Part shown: positions 49,345 through 57,040 of the stretch, in pieces | Layout of the letters: every line of letters starts with the position of its first letter | Numbering within the stretch: position 1 is the stretch's first letter | Assembly: GCF_052113705.1 (NCBI RefSeq) | Contig: NZ_JBGQOG010000002.1 | Location: 372,001 to 436,000 of the forward strand | Source of the DNA: JBGQOG01 sp052113705 | GTDB taxonomy: Bacteria; Pseudomonadota; Alphaproteobacteria; Rhodobacterales; Rhodobacteraceae | Length of the DNA stretch: 64,000 bases | Direction of reading: 5' to 3' | Notes under the pieces: model-generated | What the model was told of the DNA's origin: nothing | Databases searched by the model: none | What the model saw: the letters and a program-made list of their open reading frames with translations, nothing else | Program-made: the position numbers and the translations under genes

Positions 49345-49857
49345 TCAGAGTTTCGAATCGCGGATGCGCAACTGACGGGCGCGGGTCAGGATGGCGTCCT
49401 CGACGGCGCGCACGGTATCGGCGGCCACGGCGCCGCCGCCGCTGCCCTGCAGGGCCACGTTCAGCGAGCGGGCATCGAGCGCCGGATCCTGCACCAGGAT
49501 CGTGGCGCGGTAGGAGCGGCCGCCCCCCGGCGGGGTGCCATAGCCGGTCACGATGACGCCGGTGAACGGGTCAACCGATTGGATCGGCAAGAAGTCGAGC
49601 ACTTCCAGCGAGGCCTGCCAGAGGTATTTGTTCACCTCGACCGTGGTGTTGGGGTCGGCGGCGTTGGAGAACAGGCTCCAGATGGTTTCTTCGTTGGTCG
49701 CCTTGGCGGTGCCGCGCTGTGCCAGCGGTGCCGGCTCTGCTGCGGCAGGCTTCCGGCTGCCAAACAGCTTGCCGCTGCCGATGCCGCCACCGCAACCCGC
49801 CAGCGCGGCGATAAGCGCCACTGTTCCAGATGTACGCAAGATGCGACCAAAGGTCAT
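49345..49857 (-). CDS. DUF3576 family lipoprotein
   Basis: About 170 residues. A lipobox LAGC (Cys22) follows a short signal peptide, then a Gly-rich linker and the DUF3576 body: ETIWSLFSNAADPNTTVEVNKYLWQASLEVLDFLP, DPFTGVIVTGYGTPPGGGRSYRATILVQDPALDARSLNVALQ and RAVEDAILTRARQLRIRDSKL. Function is unknown, but the family is conserved in alphaproteobacteria and is likely an outer-membrane assembly-type lipoprotein. Start ATG 49857 is preferred; ATG 49872 would add five residues. It is the next gene upstream of leuS on the same strand, 181 bases away. Confidence 0.88.
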   Translation of the reverse strand: MTFGRILRTSGTVALIAALAGCGGGIGSGKLFGSRKPAAAEPAPLAQRGTAKATNEETIWSLFSNAADPNTTVEVNKYLWQASLEVLDFLPIQSVDPFTGVIVTGYGTPPGGGRSYRATILVQDPALDARSLNVALQGSGGGAVAADTVRAVEDAILTRARQLRIRDSKL

Positions 49858-50594
49858 CGGCACTGCCCCCATTTCTACGTCTTTGCTGTCTAGCCCAAGC
49901 CCCGGAGGGCGACAAGGTTTTTAGCGCCACGGGGGGCATGCGCCGCGCGCTTTGGGGGAAAGGCTGCTTTCAGCGGTGGTTAGAAAGCCCAGACCCCCAC
50001 AACGCGACGGACCCCTGATGGGCCGACGCTGCTTTGCTGCGACCCGCCCCGCGCCGCTGCGGCGCCGCCCGGAACCTGTGCGCGGGAGATGGTTGTGGTT
50101 CGTGGCGATGACCTGTGGCTATAGACCCTGCCGCATCCTCCGCGCGAGGGAGCCTTCACCTCCGCTCTCCTGAGAAGCCACCGCGAAGGGCACGCGCCGC
50201 TGTGCTCCCCCTGCGGGCCGTGATGTCCGGCGGCATCGGCAGGCAACGCCCGCGACCGCGCAGGCCTCGGCAATGCGATTATGCCAGGGCTGGGGCGGGA
50301 AATGCGCGGCGGGGCGGCTCGTGGCCTGTCTTTGACTGCCGCGCACCGCGCGGGCGCGCGTACTCTATAACATGACGGCGCTGCGCCCGTTTGCCTGTAG
50401 CCGCAGGCACTTTGACGGTTGATCCGGGGCGGGGGGCGATGCGGGGACTGTGGCAACTCTGCACCACGCCGGGGCCTTGCACTGCCCCGGCGACCGTTTT
50501 CGTTGCAATAAGAAGGGGGAGGCGAGAAAAAGCAGCATACCCAATTCGGATTCCCCTGAATTGGGCCCCACCTTAGAGACAACGAGGGAAAACG
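49858..50594 (+). other. Long gene-free region upstream of the porin gene
   Basis: These 737 bases hold no recognisable gene: frames crossing it on either strand have poor codon bias and no family motifs. It lies between divergent genes and must contain the porin promoter and leader. Visible items are TTTGACGG around 50411, TTTGACTG and CTATAAC near 50332-50376 (spaced too far to be one promoter), a TTGCAATAAGAAGG stretch near 50503, and the inverted repeat at 50540-50565. It could also hide a small RNA; I cannot show one. Confidence 0.6.
50540..50565 (+). promoter_or_regulatory. Inverted repeat/hairpin in the porin leader
   Basis: CCCAATTC (50540-50547) and GAATTGGG (50558-50565) are a perfect 8-base inverted repeat around a 10-base loop, 29 bases before the porin start codon. 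In RNA it would form a stable 5' hairpin just upstream of the ribosome site (GAGGGAAA). In DNA it could bind a dimeric regulator. Confidence 0.6.
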
Positions 50595-51470
50595 ATGAAA
50601 AAGTTTCTGATCGCGACCACCGCCCTGGCACTGACCGCCGGCGCTGCCGCTGCTGAAGTTAAAGTTTCCGGCGACGGCCGTATGGGCATCTACTACGACG
50701 GCAACGACGCGCAGTTCTCCTCGCGTCTGCGCGCCAAGTTCACCATGACCGGTGAAACCGATGGCGGTCTGGCATTCGGCGGTTCGTTCCGCGTTGACCA
50801 AGAAGACGAAATTGGCAACCGTGCATCGAACGGCACCGCTGGTTCGGTCTACATCTCGGGCGCCTTTGGCAAACTCGAAATGGGCGACGTGGTTTCGGCT
50901 TCGGAAGCTGCAATCGGCGACCTGGCTGGCGTTGGCTACGGCCCGATCACCTCGTACAACGAGTGGAACTTCCTGACCGCTGACGGCAACAACATCAACC
51001 AAGGCCCGAACATCCTGTATTCGTACTCGACCGGCGCGCTTGACCTGTACGCCTCGATGAGCGACGGCGCAGGCACCGGCGTTGACGTTGCTTACTCGCT
51101 GGCAGCTGCCTACTCGATGGGCGACTACTCGGTGTCGCTCGGCTACGCTGACGATGGCCTGACCACCGAAATCGGTCTGGGCGGCTCGGCCACCTTCGGC
51201 GCTGTGACCGTGAAAGCGGCCTACTTCGACTACAACGACTCGCCGTCGTACGAAAAAGCCTACGGTCTGTCGGCTGTGTACAAAGCCAACGCTCTGAGCG
51301 TTTCGGGCTACTACAACACCTACGAAGATCTGGCTGGCTCGAACTGGGACACCTTCGGTGTGGGCGCTGCCTACGACCTGGGTGGCGGCGCGACCCTGGC
51401 TGGCGGCATCGTCGACTCCGACTTCGCTGCAGACACCGTTGCCGACTTCGGCATCAAGTTCTCGTTCTGA
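50595..51470 (+). CDS. Rhodobacter-type outer-membrane porin
   Basis: A 291-residue general porin. A 20-residue signal peptide (MKKFLIATTALALTAGAAAA) is followed by EVKVSGDGRMGIYYDG, very like mature R. capsulatus porin, then alternating beta strands, SGAFGKLEMGDVVSASEAAIGDL and the C-terminal strand DFGIKFSF, ending in the Phe needed for Bam-mediated assembly. Expected as a 16-stranded trimer. Codon choice (GCT, GTT, GAA, AAA, CGT, TAC) is that of very highly expressed genes and differs sharply from its neighbours. GAGGGAAAACG precedes the ATG, and a UUCG-capped terminator follows. Confidence 0.96.
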   Translation: MKKFLIATTALALTAGAAAAEVKVSGDGRMGIYYDGNDAQFSSRLRAKFTMTGETDGGLAFGGSFRVDQEDEIGNRASNGTAGSVYISGAFGKLEMGDVVSASEAAIGDLAGVGYGPITSYNEWNFLTADGNNINQGPNILYSYSTGALDLYASMSDGAGTGVDVAYSLAAAYSMGDYSVSLGYADDGLTTEIGLGGSATFGAVTVKAAYFDYNDSPSYEKAYGLSAVYKANALSVSGYYNTYEDLAGSNWDTFGVGAAYDLGGGATLAGGIVDSDFAADTVADFGIKFSF

Positions 51471-51497
51471 TATCAGAACGGAACTTCGGTTCTACGG

Positions 51498-51530
51498 AAA
51501 GAGCGGGCTTCGGCCCGCTCTTTTCTTTTG
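51498..51530 (+). terminator. Strong intrinsic terminator of the porin gene
   Basis: AAAGAGCGGGC / GCCCGCTCTTT forms a perfect 11-bp stem closed by a TTCG tetraloop and followed by TTTTCTTTT. Confidence 0.95.
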
Positions 51531-51608
51531 CCCCGGGCCGTTTTGTCCGGGGCTTTTCATTTGACGGAGCCTGTGGCTTTTTGGGCGGGCAGCAGACCGG
51601 AGGGTAAG

Positions 51609-52262
51609 ATGGGCTTGGCAGATATTCAGGCAGCTATTGCGGTGGCAGAAGTAGCGGCCGAGCGCGCCGCCGGGTCTGTTCAGCTGATTGCCGTCTCCAA
51701 GGTGCAGCCAGCCGAGCGGGTTCTGGACGTGCTGAACGCTGGCTGGCGGCTCTTTGGCGAGAATTACGTGCAGGAGGCGGCGGGCAAATGGCCCGACTGG
51801 CGCGGCGCCTTCCCGGATGTGGCCGTGCATATGATCGGCCCGTTGCAGACCAACAAAGCCAAACAGGCGGTGGAGCTGTTTGAGGCGATCCATACGCTGG
51901 ACCGCCCCTCGCTCGCCACGAAACTGGCGGGTTTGGCGCAGGCGCGGGGGACATCGCCCGAGCTTTTCATTCAAGTGAACATAGGGTCGGAGCCGCAAAA
52001 GGCCGGGGTTCTGCCGGAAGGGGCGGATGAATTCATCGCCAGCTGCCGGGGCATGGATCTGCCGGTGGTGGGGCTGATGTGCATTCCGCCGGAGGGCGAG
52101 ACCAGCATGCCGCATTTCACCGCACTGGGCGAGATTGCCGCGCGCAACGGGCTGAGCGGCCTCTCAATGGGAATGAGCGGTGATTTTGAGGCGGCGATTG
52201 CGGCGGGGGCCACGCATGTCCGGGTGGGCAGCGCGATCTTCGGGGCCCGCGCCTACGCTTAG
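51609..52262 (+). CDS. YggS family PLP homeostasis protein (PLPBP)
   Basis: A 217-residue fold-type III PLP-binding protein. VQLIAVSKVQPAERV holds the PLP lysine, followed by LFGENYVQEA, VAVHMIGPLQTNKAKQAV, FIQVNIGSEPQKAGV, GLMCIPP and LSMGMSGDFEAAIAAGATHVRVGSAIFG, the full set of family blocks. It has no known catalytic activity and is thought to balance PLP and amino-acid pools. The start at 51609 leaves the normal N-terminus; a short AGGG site precedes it. Its stop overlaps the stop of a convergent YkuD-type gene by 4 bases. Confidence 0.94.
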   Translation: MGLADIQAAIAVAEVAAERAAGSVQLIAVSKVQPAERVLDVLNAGWRLFGENYVQEAAGKWPDWRGAFPDVAVHMIGPLQTNKAKQAVELFEAIHTLDRPSLATKLAGLAQARGTSPELFIQVNIGSEPQKAGVLPEGADEFIASCRGMDLPVVGLMCIPPEGETSMPHFTALGEIAARNGLSGLSMGMSGDFEAAIAAGATHVRVGSAIFGARAYA

Positions 52263-52807
52263 GCCTTGTCTTGCGCCTGGCTGCCGCGGGGTGTCGCGCT
52301 GGCGAGCGGCGGGATGATCAGCCTCGTTCCGGGGGGCAAGCGGCGGGCGATCCAGAGCAGGTGATCGCGGCGAAAACCGAGGCAGCCTGCGGTGGGAAAA
52401 CCCGCCCGGCGGCGCTGGTGCAAAAAGATCGCCGAGCCTGCGCCGGGCCGGGCATCGGGATAGTTCCAGTCGGTGATCAGCACGATGTCATAGAGCGGAT
52501 CGGCGCGGCGCAGCATCTCATGGCTGGCGGCAAAGGGCGCGCGGACATGGCTGTTATAGGCCGGATCGCCGCCGGCATCGCACCACAGATCGCCCGGCAG
52601 GATCGGTTGCGCCCAGCTCGCCACAGCCTGTCGCGCGATCCGGTCGGGGCGATAAAGCAGCCCCAGCACCCGATGCACCCCGGCGGGCGTCGCGCCGTCG
52701 CCTTCGCGTTTATTGGTGGAAATGCCGCCGCGCCCGAGGGTGACCGGAAAGCAGCGTCCTTTCCAGAGCAGCCCCTGCGGGGTCAGGCGCATGTCGTCGC
52801 GGCTCAC
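52259..52807 (-). CDS. L,D-transpeptidase-like (YkuD fold) protein without signal peptide
   Basis: A 182-residue protein with the YkuD catalytic region: GSAIFLHQRRRAGFPTAGCLGF supplies the His and Cys of the active site (T-x-G-C form, as in the COG3786 type). Earlier blocks GRGGISTNKREGDGATPAGVHRVL and AYNSHVRAPF also match that group. Unlike typical periplasmic L,D-transpeptidases, no signal peptide or lipobox is visible, so location is unclear. The GTG start at 52807 overlaps the ribA stop (GTGA); an ATG at 52792 is the alternative. Confidence 0.87.
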   Translation of the reverse strand: MSRDDMRLTPQGLLWKGRCFPVTLGRGGISTNKREGDGATPAGVHRVLGLLYRPDRIARQAVASWAQPILPGDLWCDAGGDPAYNSHVRAPFAASHEMLRRADPLYDIVLITDWNYPDARPGAGSAIFLHQRRRAGFPTAGCLGFRRDHLLWIARRLPPGTRLIIPPLASATPRGSQAQDKA

Positions 52808-53880
52808 AGAAGATGCCCCGATTTGGCGGCTTTGGTGGCGAGATAGGCGGCGTTGTGGCGGCCAAGGCCGACCTGCAAGGGCACACGCTCGGTCACATCG
52901 ATGCCATTGGCCGAGAGCATTGCCACCTTGCGCGGGTTGTTGGTCAGCAGGCGGACCTGCGAAAAGCCCAGCCGTTTCAGCAGGGCAGAACCGATGCGAA
53001 AGTCGCGCTCATCATCCTCAAACCCCAGCCGGTGATTGGCCTCGACCGTGTCAAAGCCCTGATCCTGCAAGGAATAGGCCCGCATCTTATTGGCGAGGCC
53101 AATCCCGCGTCCCTCCTGGTTGAGGTACAGCAGAACCCCGGCCCCCGCCTCGCCCATCTGGGTGAGGGCCGCATGCAGCTGCGGGCCGCAGTCGCATTTC
53201 AGGCTGCCCAAAACATCGCCGGTGAAACAGGCCGAATGCAGGCGCGCGAGAACCGGCTTGTCGCGGGCGGGCGCGCCGATTTCGATGGCATAATGCTCGG
53301 CGCCGCCATCATCGGGGCGGAAAATATGCAGCCGGCCGGCTTCGGAAAATGCCATCGGCAGCCGCGCGGCGGCCACGGGGAAGAGGGCGGCGGCAGCGGC
53401 CAGTTGTGTATCTGCCTCCGCCCCGGGCAGGCAGGTCAGTCCTTCCGGGGCGTCACCGGTCAGCGGCACCATCAGCGCGGCGGGCAAAAGCTGCGCCGAT
53501 TTGGCCAGCTGAATCGCGGTGCGGTGCAGCGCGGCAGAGCCTTCGCGCCGCGCCTGCAGCGGCCCCTTCATCGGCATCATCAGATCATTCGCCGGATCCG
53601 CGAGGCCGCGCAGCCAGGTGCAATCCACCCCCCTCGGCACCGCGATGCGCGCCAGATCGCCGTCATAGGCGCGGGCCTTCAGCGTCTCGGCGCGCCGCGC
53701 GGTCAGCGCCAGATCGAGGGGGCCGAGCGCCGCCATATCGGCGAGACGCGCCGGGGTGAGGACCTCCACCGCCAGGGCCAGCCAGTCCCCGTCAGGGCCG
53801 CGCAAAACCACCGGCAGGCCCATGCGCAGATCGGCGCGGGCGCGGTTCAGGCGTTCGGTCAGACTGGGGCCAAGAGCCAT
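52804..53880 (-). CDS. ribA: GTP cyclohydrolase II with degenerate RibB-like N-terminal domain
   Basis: A 358-residue protein. The C-terminal ~200 residues are a full GTP cyclohydrolase II (first step of riboflavin synthesis): LARLHSACFTGDVLGSLKCDCG gives the three zinc cysteines, then YLNQEGRGIGLANKMRAYSLQD and LLTNNPRKVAML. The N-terminal ~155 residues align by eye with DHBP synthase (RibB) of RibBA fusions, for example ARADLRMGLPVVL, but the acidic DDEDRENEGD metal site and the GHTEA region are not kept. So a vestigial RibB domain is inferred. AGGAG is 6 bases before the ATG at 53880 and abuts the one at 53886. Confidence 0.93.
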   Translation of the reverse strand: MALGPSLTERLNRARADLRMGLPVVLRGPDGDWLALAVEVLTPARLADMAALGPLDLALTARRAETLKARAYDGDLARIAVPRGVDCTWLRGLADPANDLMMPMKGPLQARREGSAALHRTAIQLAKSAQLLPAALMVPLTGDAPEGLTCLPGAEADTQLAAAAALFPVAAARLPMAFSEAGRLHIFRPDDGGAEHYAIEIGAPARDKPVLARLHSACFTGDVLGSLKCDCGPQLHAALTQMGEAGAGVLLYLNQEGRGIGLANKMRAYSLQDQGFDTVEANHRLGFEDDERDFRIGSALLKRLGFSQVRLLTNNPRKVAMLSANGIDVTERVPLQVGLGRHNAAYLATKAAKSGHLL

Positions 53881-54039
53881 CGGCATCTCCTTCTTGCGGC
53901 TCAGAGATAGCGCTGCGTGACATAAATTGAAACATCTGACCGCTCTGCGACACGTCCGCGTGAGGTTTCTTTCATCACCCTTGTCCTGCGCGGATCGGGG
54001 GAACAGGTTAGGCGCAACAAGACGTGAAAGGGCGTGAAC

Positions 54040-54726
54040 ATGGCCGGTTTGAAGAAAATCCTTCTGGTGGATGATGAGGAAGACCTGCGCGAGGCCTTGG
54101 CCGAGCAGCTGGTGGCAACCGAGGATTTCGACGTGTTCGAAGCGGGGTCGGGGGCGGAAGCGGTCGAGAAATCGAAAGCCGCGCTGTATGATCTGGTGGT
54201 GCTCGATGTCGGCCTGCCCGATACCGACGGGCGTGAGCTGTGCAAAAAGCTGCGCAAGCAGGGGGTGAAATGCCCGATCATCATGCTGACCGGGCATGAC
54301 AGCGATGCCGACACCATTCTGGGCCTCGACAGCGGTGCCAATGATTACATCACCAAGCCGTTCAAATTCCCGGTGCTGCTGGCACGTCTGCGGGCGCAGC
54401 TGCGCACGCATGAGCAGTCGGAGGACGCGGTGTTCCAGCTCGGGCCGTATACGTTCAAACCGGCGATGAAGCTTCTGGTCGATGCCAAGGAAAAGAAAAT
54501 CCGGCTGACCGAGAAAGAGACGAATATCCTGAAATTCCTCTATCGGGCGACCGATGGTGTGGTGGCGCGCGATGTGCTGCTGCATGAGGTCTGGGGGTAT
54601 AATGCCGGGGTGACCACCCATACGCTGGAGACGCATATCTACCGGCTGCGGCAGAAGATTGAGCCGGATCCCTCGAATGCGCGGCTGTTGGTCACCGAAT
54701 CGGGTGGCTATCGGCTGGTCGCCTGA
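54040..54726 (+). CDS. OmpR/PhoB family response regulator
   Basis: A 228-residue regulator. The receiver domain has ILLVDDEEDLREAL (acidic pocket), LVVLDVGLPDTDG with the phospho-acceptor Asp, IIMLTGH (conserved Thr) and DYITKPFKF (conserved Lys). The C-terminal winged helix has KKIRLTEKETNILKFLYRA, VWGYNAGVTTHTLETHIYRLRQKIE and a closing GGYRLVA. It resembles the CenR-type envelope regulators of alphaproteobacteria, but that is from memory and no sensor kinase gene is adjacent. ATG 54040 is chosen over a GTG at 54034. It is divergent from ribA. Confidence 0.93.
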   Translation: MAGLKKILLVDDEEDLREALAEQLVATEDFDVFEAGSGAEAVEKSKAALYDLVVLDVGLPDTDGRELCKKLRKQGVKCPIIMLTGHDSDADTILGLDSGANDYITKPFKFPVLLARLRAQLRTHEQSEDAVFQLGPYTFKPAMKLLVDAKEKKIRLTEKETNILKFLYRATDGVVARDVLLHEVWGYNAGVTTHTLETHIYRLRQKIEPDPSNARLLVTESGGYRLVA

Positions 54727-54751
54727 GGATCTGGTCGGCCTGGTGGTGAGG

Positions 54752-54790
54752 CCGGGGGCCGCCTGCCCCCGGAACCCCCGGGGATATTTT
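54752..54790 (+). repeat. Rhodobacteraceae-type intergenic repeat unit with hairpin
   Basis: CCGGGGGC-CGCCT-GCCCCCGG is a perfect 8-bp hairpin, followed by a C-run, GGGG and ATATTTT. From memory, near-identical strings (GC-rich hairpin, CCCCCGGG, then ATATTTT) occur in many copies between genes of Rhodobacteraceae genomes. I see one copy here. It also lies where a terminator for the response regulator would be expected. Confidence 0.5.
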
Positions 54791-54834
54791 GAACGAAGCA
54801 ATGGGGCGGGCCGGGAGGCGCGCCCCTTTGGTGT

Positions 54835-55644
54835 TCACAGGCCGAGCACGTCCAGCATGTCGTATTGGCCGGGTTTTTTGTCCTGGCCCCAGAGGGCGGC
54901 GCGGAGGGCGCCACGTGCAAAGATCGCGCGGTCAGTGGCCAAGTGGCGCAGGACCACACGCTCGCCTGCGGTGGCGAAGACCACATCATGTTCGCCCACC
55001 ACATCGCCGCCCCGGATCGCGGCAAAGCCGATGTCGCCGCGTTTGCGCGCGCCGGTGATGCCGTCGCGGCCGGAGTCTTTGTGGTCAGCGAGGGAGATGC
55101 CGCGGCCTTCGGCGGCGGCTTCGCCGAGCATCAGGGCGGTGCCGGAGGGGGCGTCGACTTTCATGCGGTGATGTGCCTCGACCACTTCGATGTCCCAGTC
55201 TTCATCCAGTGCCGCGGCGATCTTTTTCGTCATTTGAACCAAGAGGTTGACGCCAAGCGACATATTGCCTGCGCGCACCAGAACCGCATGCCGCGCGGCG
55301 GGGGCGAGGGCGGCGATATCCGCGGGTTCCATGCCGGTGGTGCCGATCACATGCACGGCGCGGGCCTGTGCGGCGAGGGCGGCGTATTCCAATGTGGCGG
55401 CGGGGGAGGTGAAATCGATCACCGCCTGCGCCCGGGCAAAGGCCTCCAGCGGCTCATCGGTGACGATGACGCCATTGGCGGTGCCGCCCATGGCCAGCCC
55501 CAGATCTTGCCCCGCCCAGGCATGGCCCGGGCGCACGACGCCGCCCACCAGCCGTGCCTTGTCGGAGGCGGCAACCACCTGTGCCAGCATCCGGCCCATA
55601 CGGCCTGCCACGCCGGTGATCACGATGCCCGGAAGTTCGCTCAT
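54835..55644 (-). CDS. dapB: 4-hydroxy-tetrahydrodipicolinate reductase
   Basis: A 269-residue DapB of the lysine/diaminopimelate pathway, which feeds peptidoglycan. The NAD(P)H-binding loop is IVITGVAGRMGRML, then AVIDFTSPAATLEYA, IGTTGM, AGNMSLGVNLL, EVVEAHHRMKVDAPSGTAL (catalytic His-His and Lys) and a C-terminal GEHDVVFATAGERVVLRHLATDR. All key residues are present and length is standard. It is divergent from rbfA. Confidence 0.97.
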   Translation of the reverse strand: MSELPGIVITGVAGRMGRMLAQVVAASDKARLVGGVVRPGHAWAGQDLGLAMGGTANGVIVTDEPLEAFARAQAVIDFTSPAATLEYAALAAQARAVHVIGTTGMEPADIAALAPAARHAVLVRAGNMSLGVNLLVQMTKKIAAALDEDWDIEVVEAHHRMKVDAPSGTALMLGEAAAEGRGISLADHKDSGRDGITGARKRGDIGFAAIRGGDVVGEHDVVFATAGERVVLRHLATDRAIFARGALRAALWGQDKKPGQYDMLDVLGL

Positions 55645-55799
55645 GTCTTGGTCCCTTTGCCGTCGGCTTGCCTGTGTTTCTGGCCCTGCATAGCGCGCGG
55701 GTCTGCCGGGGGTAAAGGGGGCGGGGAAACTGTCGCTGACAACGCGCAAGTGATGAAAGCCCCGTTGCGGGGCGCGCGGGCTTGGCCTACATGGGGGGA

Positions 55800-56222
55800 A
55801 TGGCACAAAACCGTTATCCTCAGGCCAAAGGCCCTTCACAGCGTCAGCTTCGCGTCGGCGAATTGATGCGCCGCACCCTGTCGGACGTTCTCATGCGCGG
55901 CGAGGTGCATGACCCCGATCTGAACCGCATTTCGATCACCGTGGGCGAGATCCGCCTGTCGAACGATCTGAAAGTGGCCACGGCCTTTGTCTCGCCCTTG
56001 GGCGGGGGCCCGGGCGAGGAAATGCTGAAGGCGCTGCGGCGGCATACGGGCGAATTGCGCCACCATGTCGCCAAGGCGCTGACGCTGAAATTCACGCCCG
56101 AATTGCGGTTCCAGCTCGACGAGACCTTTGACCGCATGGACGAGACGCGGCGGCTGTTCGCCGATGAGCGGGTGCAGCGCGATCTGGCGACGCCCGACGA
56201 CGCAGATGAAGCCGAGGATTAA
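55800..56222 (+). CDS. rbfA: Ribosome-binding factor A
   Basis: A 140-residue 30S maturation factor. The KH-like core is visible: PSQRQLRVGELMRRTLSDVLMRGEVHDP, ISITVGEIRLSNDLKVATAFVSPLGG and ELRHHVAKALTLKFTPELRFQLDETFDRMDETRRL. Start ATG 55800 gives the family N-terminus; an in-frame ATG at 55791 is possible, and neither has a well-spaced ribosome site, so the message may be leaderless or weakly initiated. Its last 17 bases overlap the next gene. Unlike enterobacteria, infB is not directly upstream; dapB is, in the opposite direction. Confidence 0.95.
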   Translation: MAQNRYPQAKGPSQRQLRVGELMRRTLSDVLMRGEVHDPDLNRISITVGEIRLSNDLKVATAFVSPLGGGPGEEMLKALRRHTGELRHHVAKALTLKFTPELRFQLDETFDRMDETRRLFADERVQRDLATPDDADEAED

Positions 56223-56988
56223 GGCGCTTTTATCCCTGTTGGGGGTGACCGTGCTTGGCATGGGGCTGGGCACGGCCGGATCGCAGGAAACGGGTCACAC
56301 GGGCCCCTGCCGCGACATTGCCTATGAGGGCATTCCCTACACGATCTGCGAAGTTTCCCTGCAAGATGACCTGCGGCTCTGGCTCGATGATGCTGCGGGC
56401 AGGCCTTTGGGCACGTTTGAGCGGGTGACGGCGGCGCTGGCCCCTGAGGAGCGGCTGGTGTTTGCGATGAATGCGGGCATGTACCACGCCGATCGCGGGC
56501 CGGTGGGCCTGTTTATCGACGCGGGGAAAGAGCGCCATCCGATCGTGACCTCGGAAGGGCCGGGAAATTTTGGCCTGCTGCCAAACGGCGTGTTTTGTGC
56601 CGGTGAGGCAGGTTTTCGCGTTGTGGAAAGCCGCAGCTTCAAGGAAACCGCGCCCGCCTGCCGCATCGCCACGCAATCGGGGCCGATGCTGGTGATCGAT
56701 GGGCAGCTGCACCCGCGCTTTCTGCCCGACAGCGACAGTTTCAACATCCGCAACGGGGTGGGCGTCTCGGCCGACGGGCAAAAGGCCTGGTTCGCCATTT
56801 CGAACCGCGCGGTGAATTTCCACCAATTCGCCCGCCTGTTCCGCGACCATCTGCACACGCCGAACGCGCTGTTTCTGGATGGCTCGATCTCGCGCCTCGC
56901 GGTGCCGGCGCTGGGACGGCAGGATTTTGGCGTGCCGATGGGGCCGATCATCGGCGTTGTGGCGCCCGCAGAGGCTCCGCACGATTGA
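56206..56988 (+). CDS. Phosphodiester glycosidase (NAGPA / DUF2233) family protein
   Basis: A 260-residue exported protein. A signal peptide (KALLSLLGVTVLGMGLG) precedes the DUF2233 domain: VFAMNAGMYHADRGPVGLFID, FGLLPNGVFCAG, ATQSGPMLVIDGQLH, RNGVGVSADGQKAWFAIS and ALFLDGSISRLAVP are the core blocks. Homologues include the uncovering enzyme that removes GlcNAc from phosphodiesters and sporulation protein YoaR-like factors; the bacterial substrate is unknown. It starts within the end of rbfA and is followed by truB, so it rides in a translation operon. Confidence 0.9.
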   Translation: MKPRIKALLSLLGVTVLGMGLGTAGSQETGHTGPCRDIAYEGIPYTICEVSLQDDLRLWLDDAAGRPLGTFERVTAALAPEERLVFAMNAGMYHADRGPVGLFIDAGKERHPIVTSEGPGNFGLLPNGVFCAGEAGFRVVESRSFKETAPACRIATQSGPMLVIDGQLHPRFLPDSDSFNIRNGVGVSADGQKAWFAISNRAVNFHQFARLFRDHLHTPNALFLDGSISRLAVPALGRQDFGVPMGPIIGVVAPAEAPHD

Positions 56989-57040
56989 CCCGGACGGGTC
57001 CGCGCGGTAGCAGGCGCCTTCGCCAGGAAGGAAAAAGACC

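Noticed and set aside
50420..50443. TGATCC upstream of the porin gene as a sigma-E promoter
   Set aside because: Eighteen bases downstream there is only G-rich sequence (GGGACT) with no TA-containing -10, so it is probably chance.
49980..51002. Minus-strand frame of 340 codons across the porin leader
   Set aside because: It runs antisense into the porin gene, has no motif and atypical composition, and would conflict with a certain gene.
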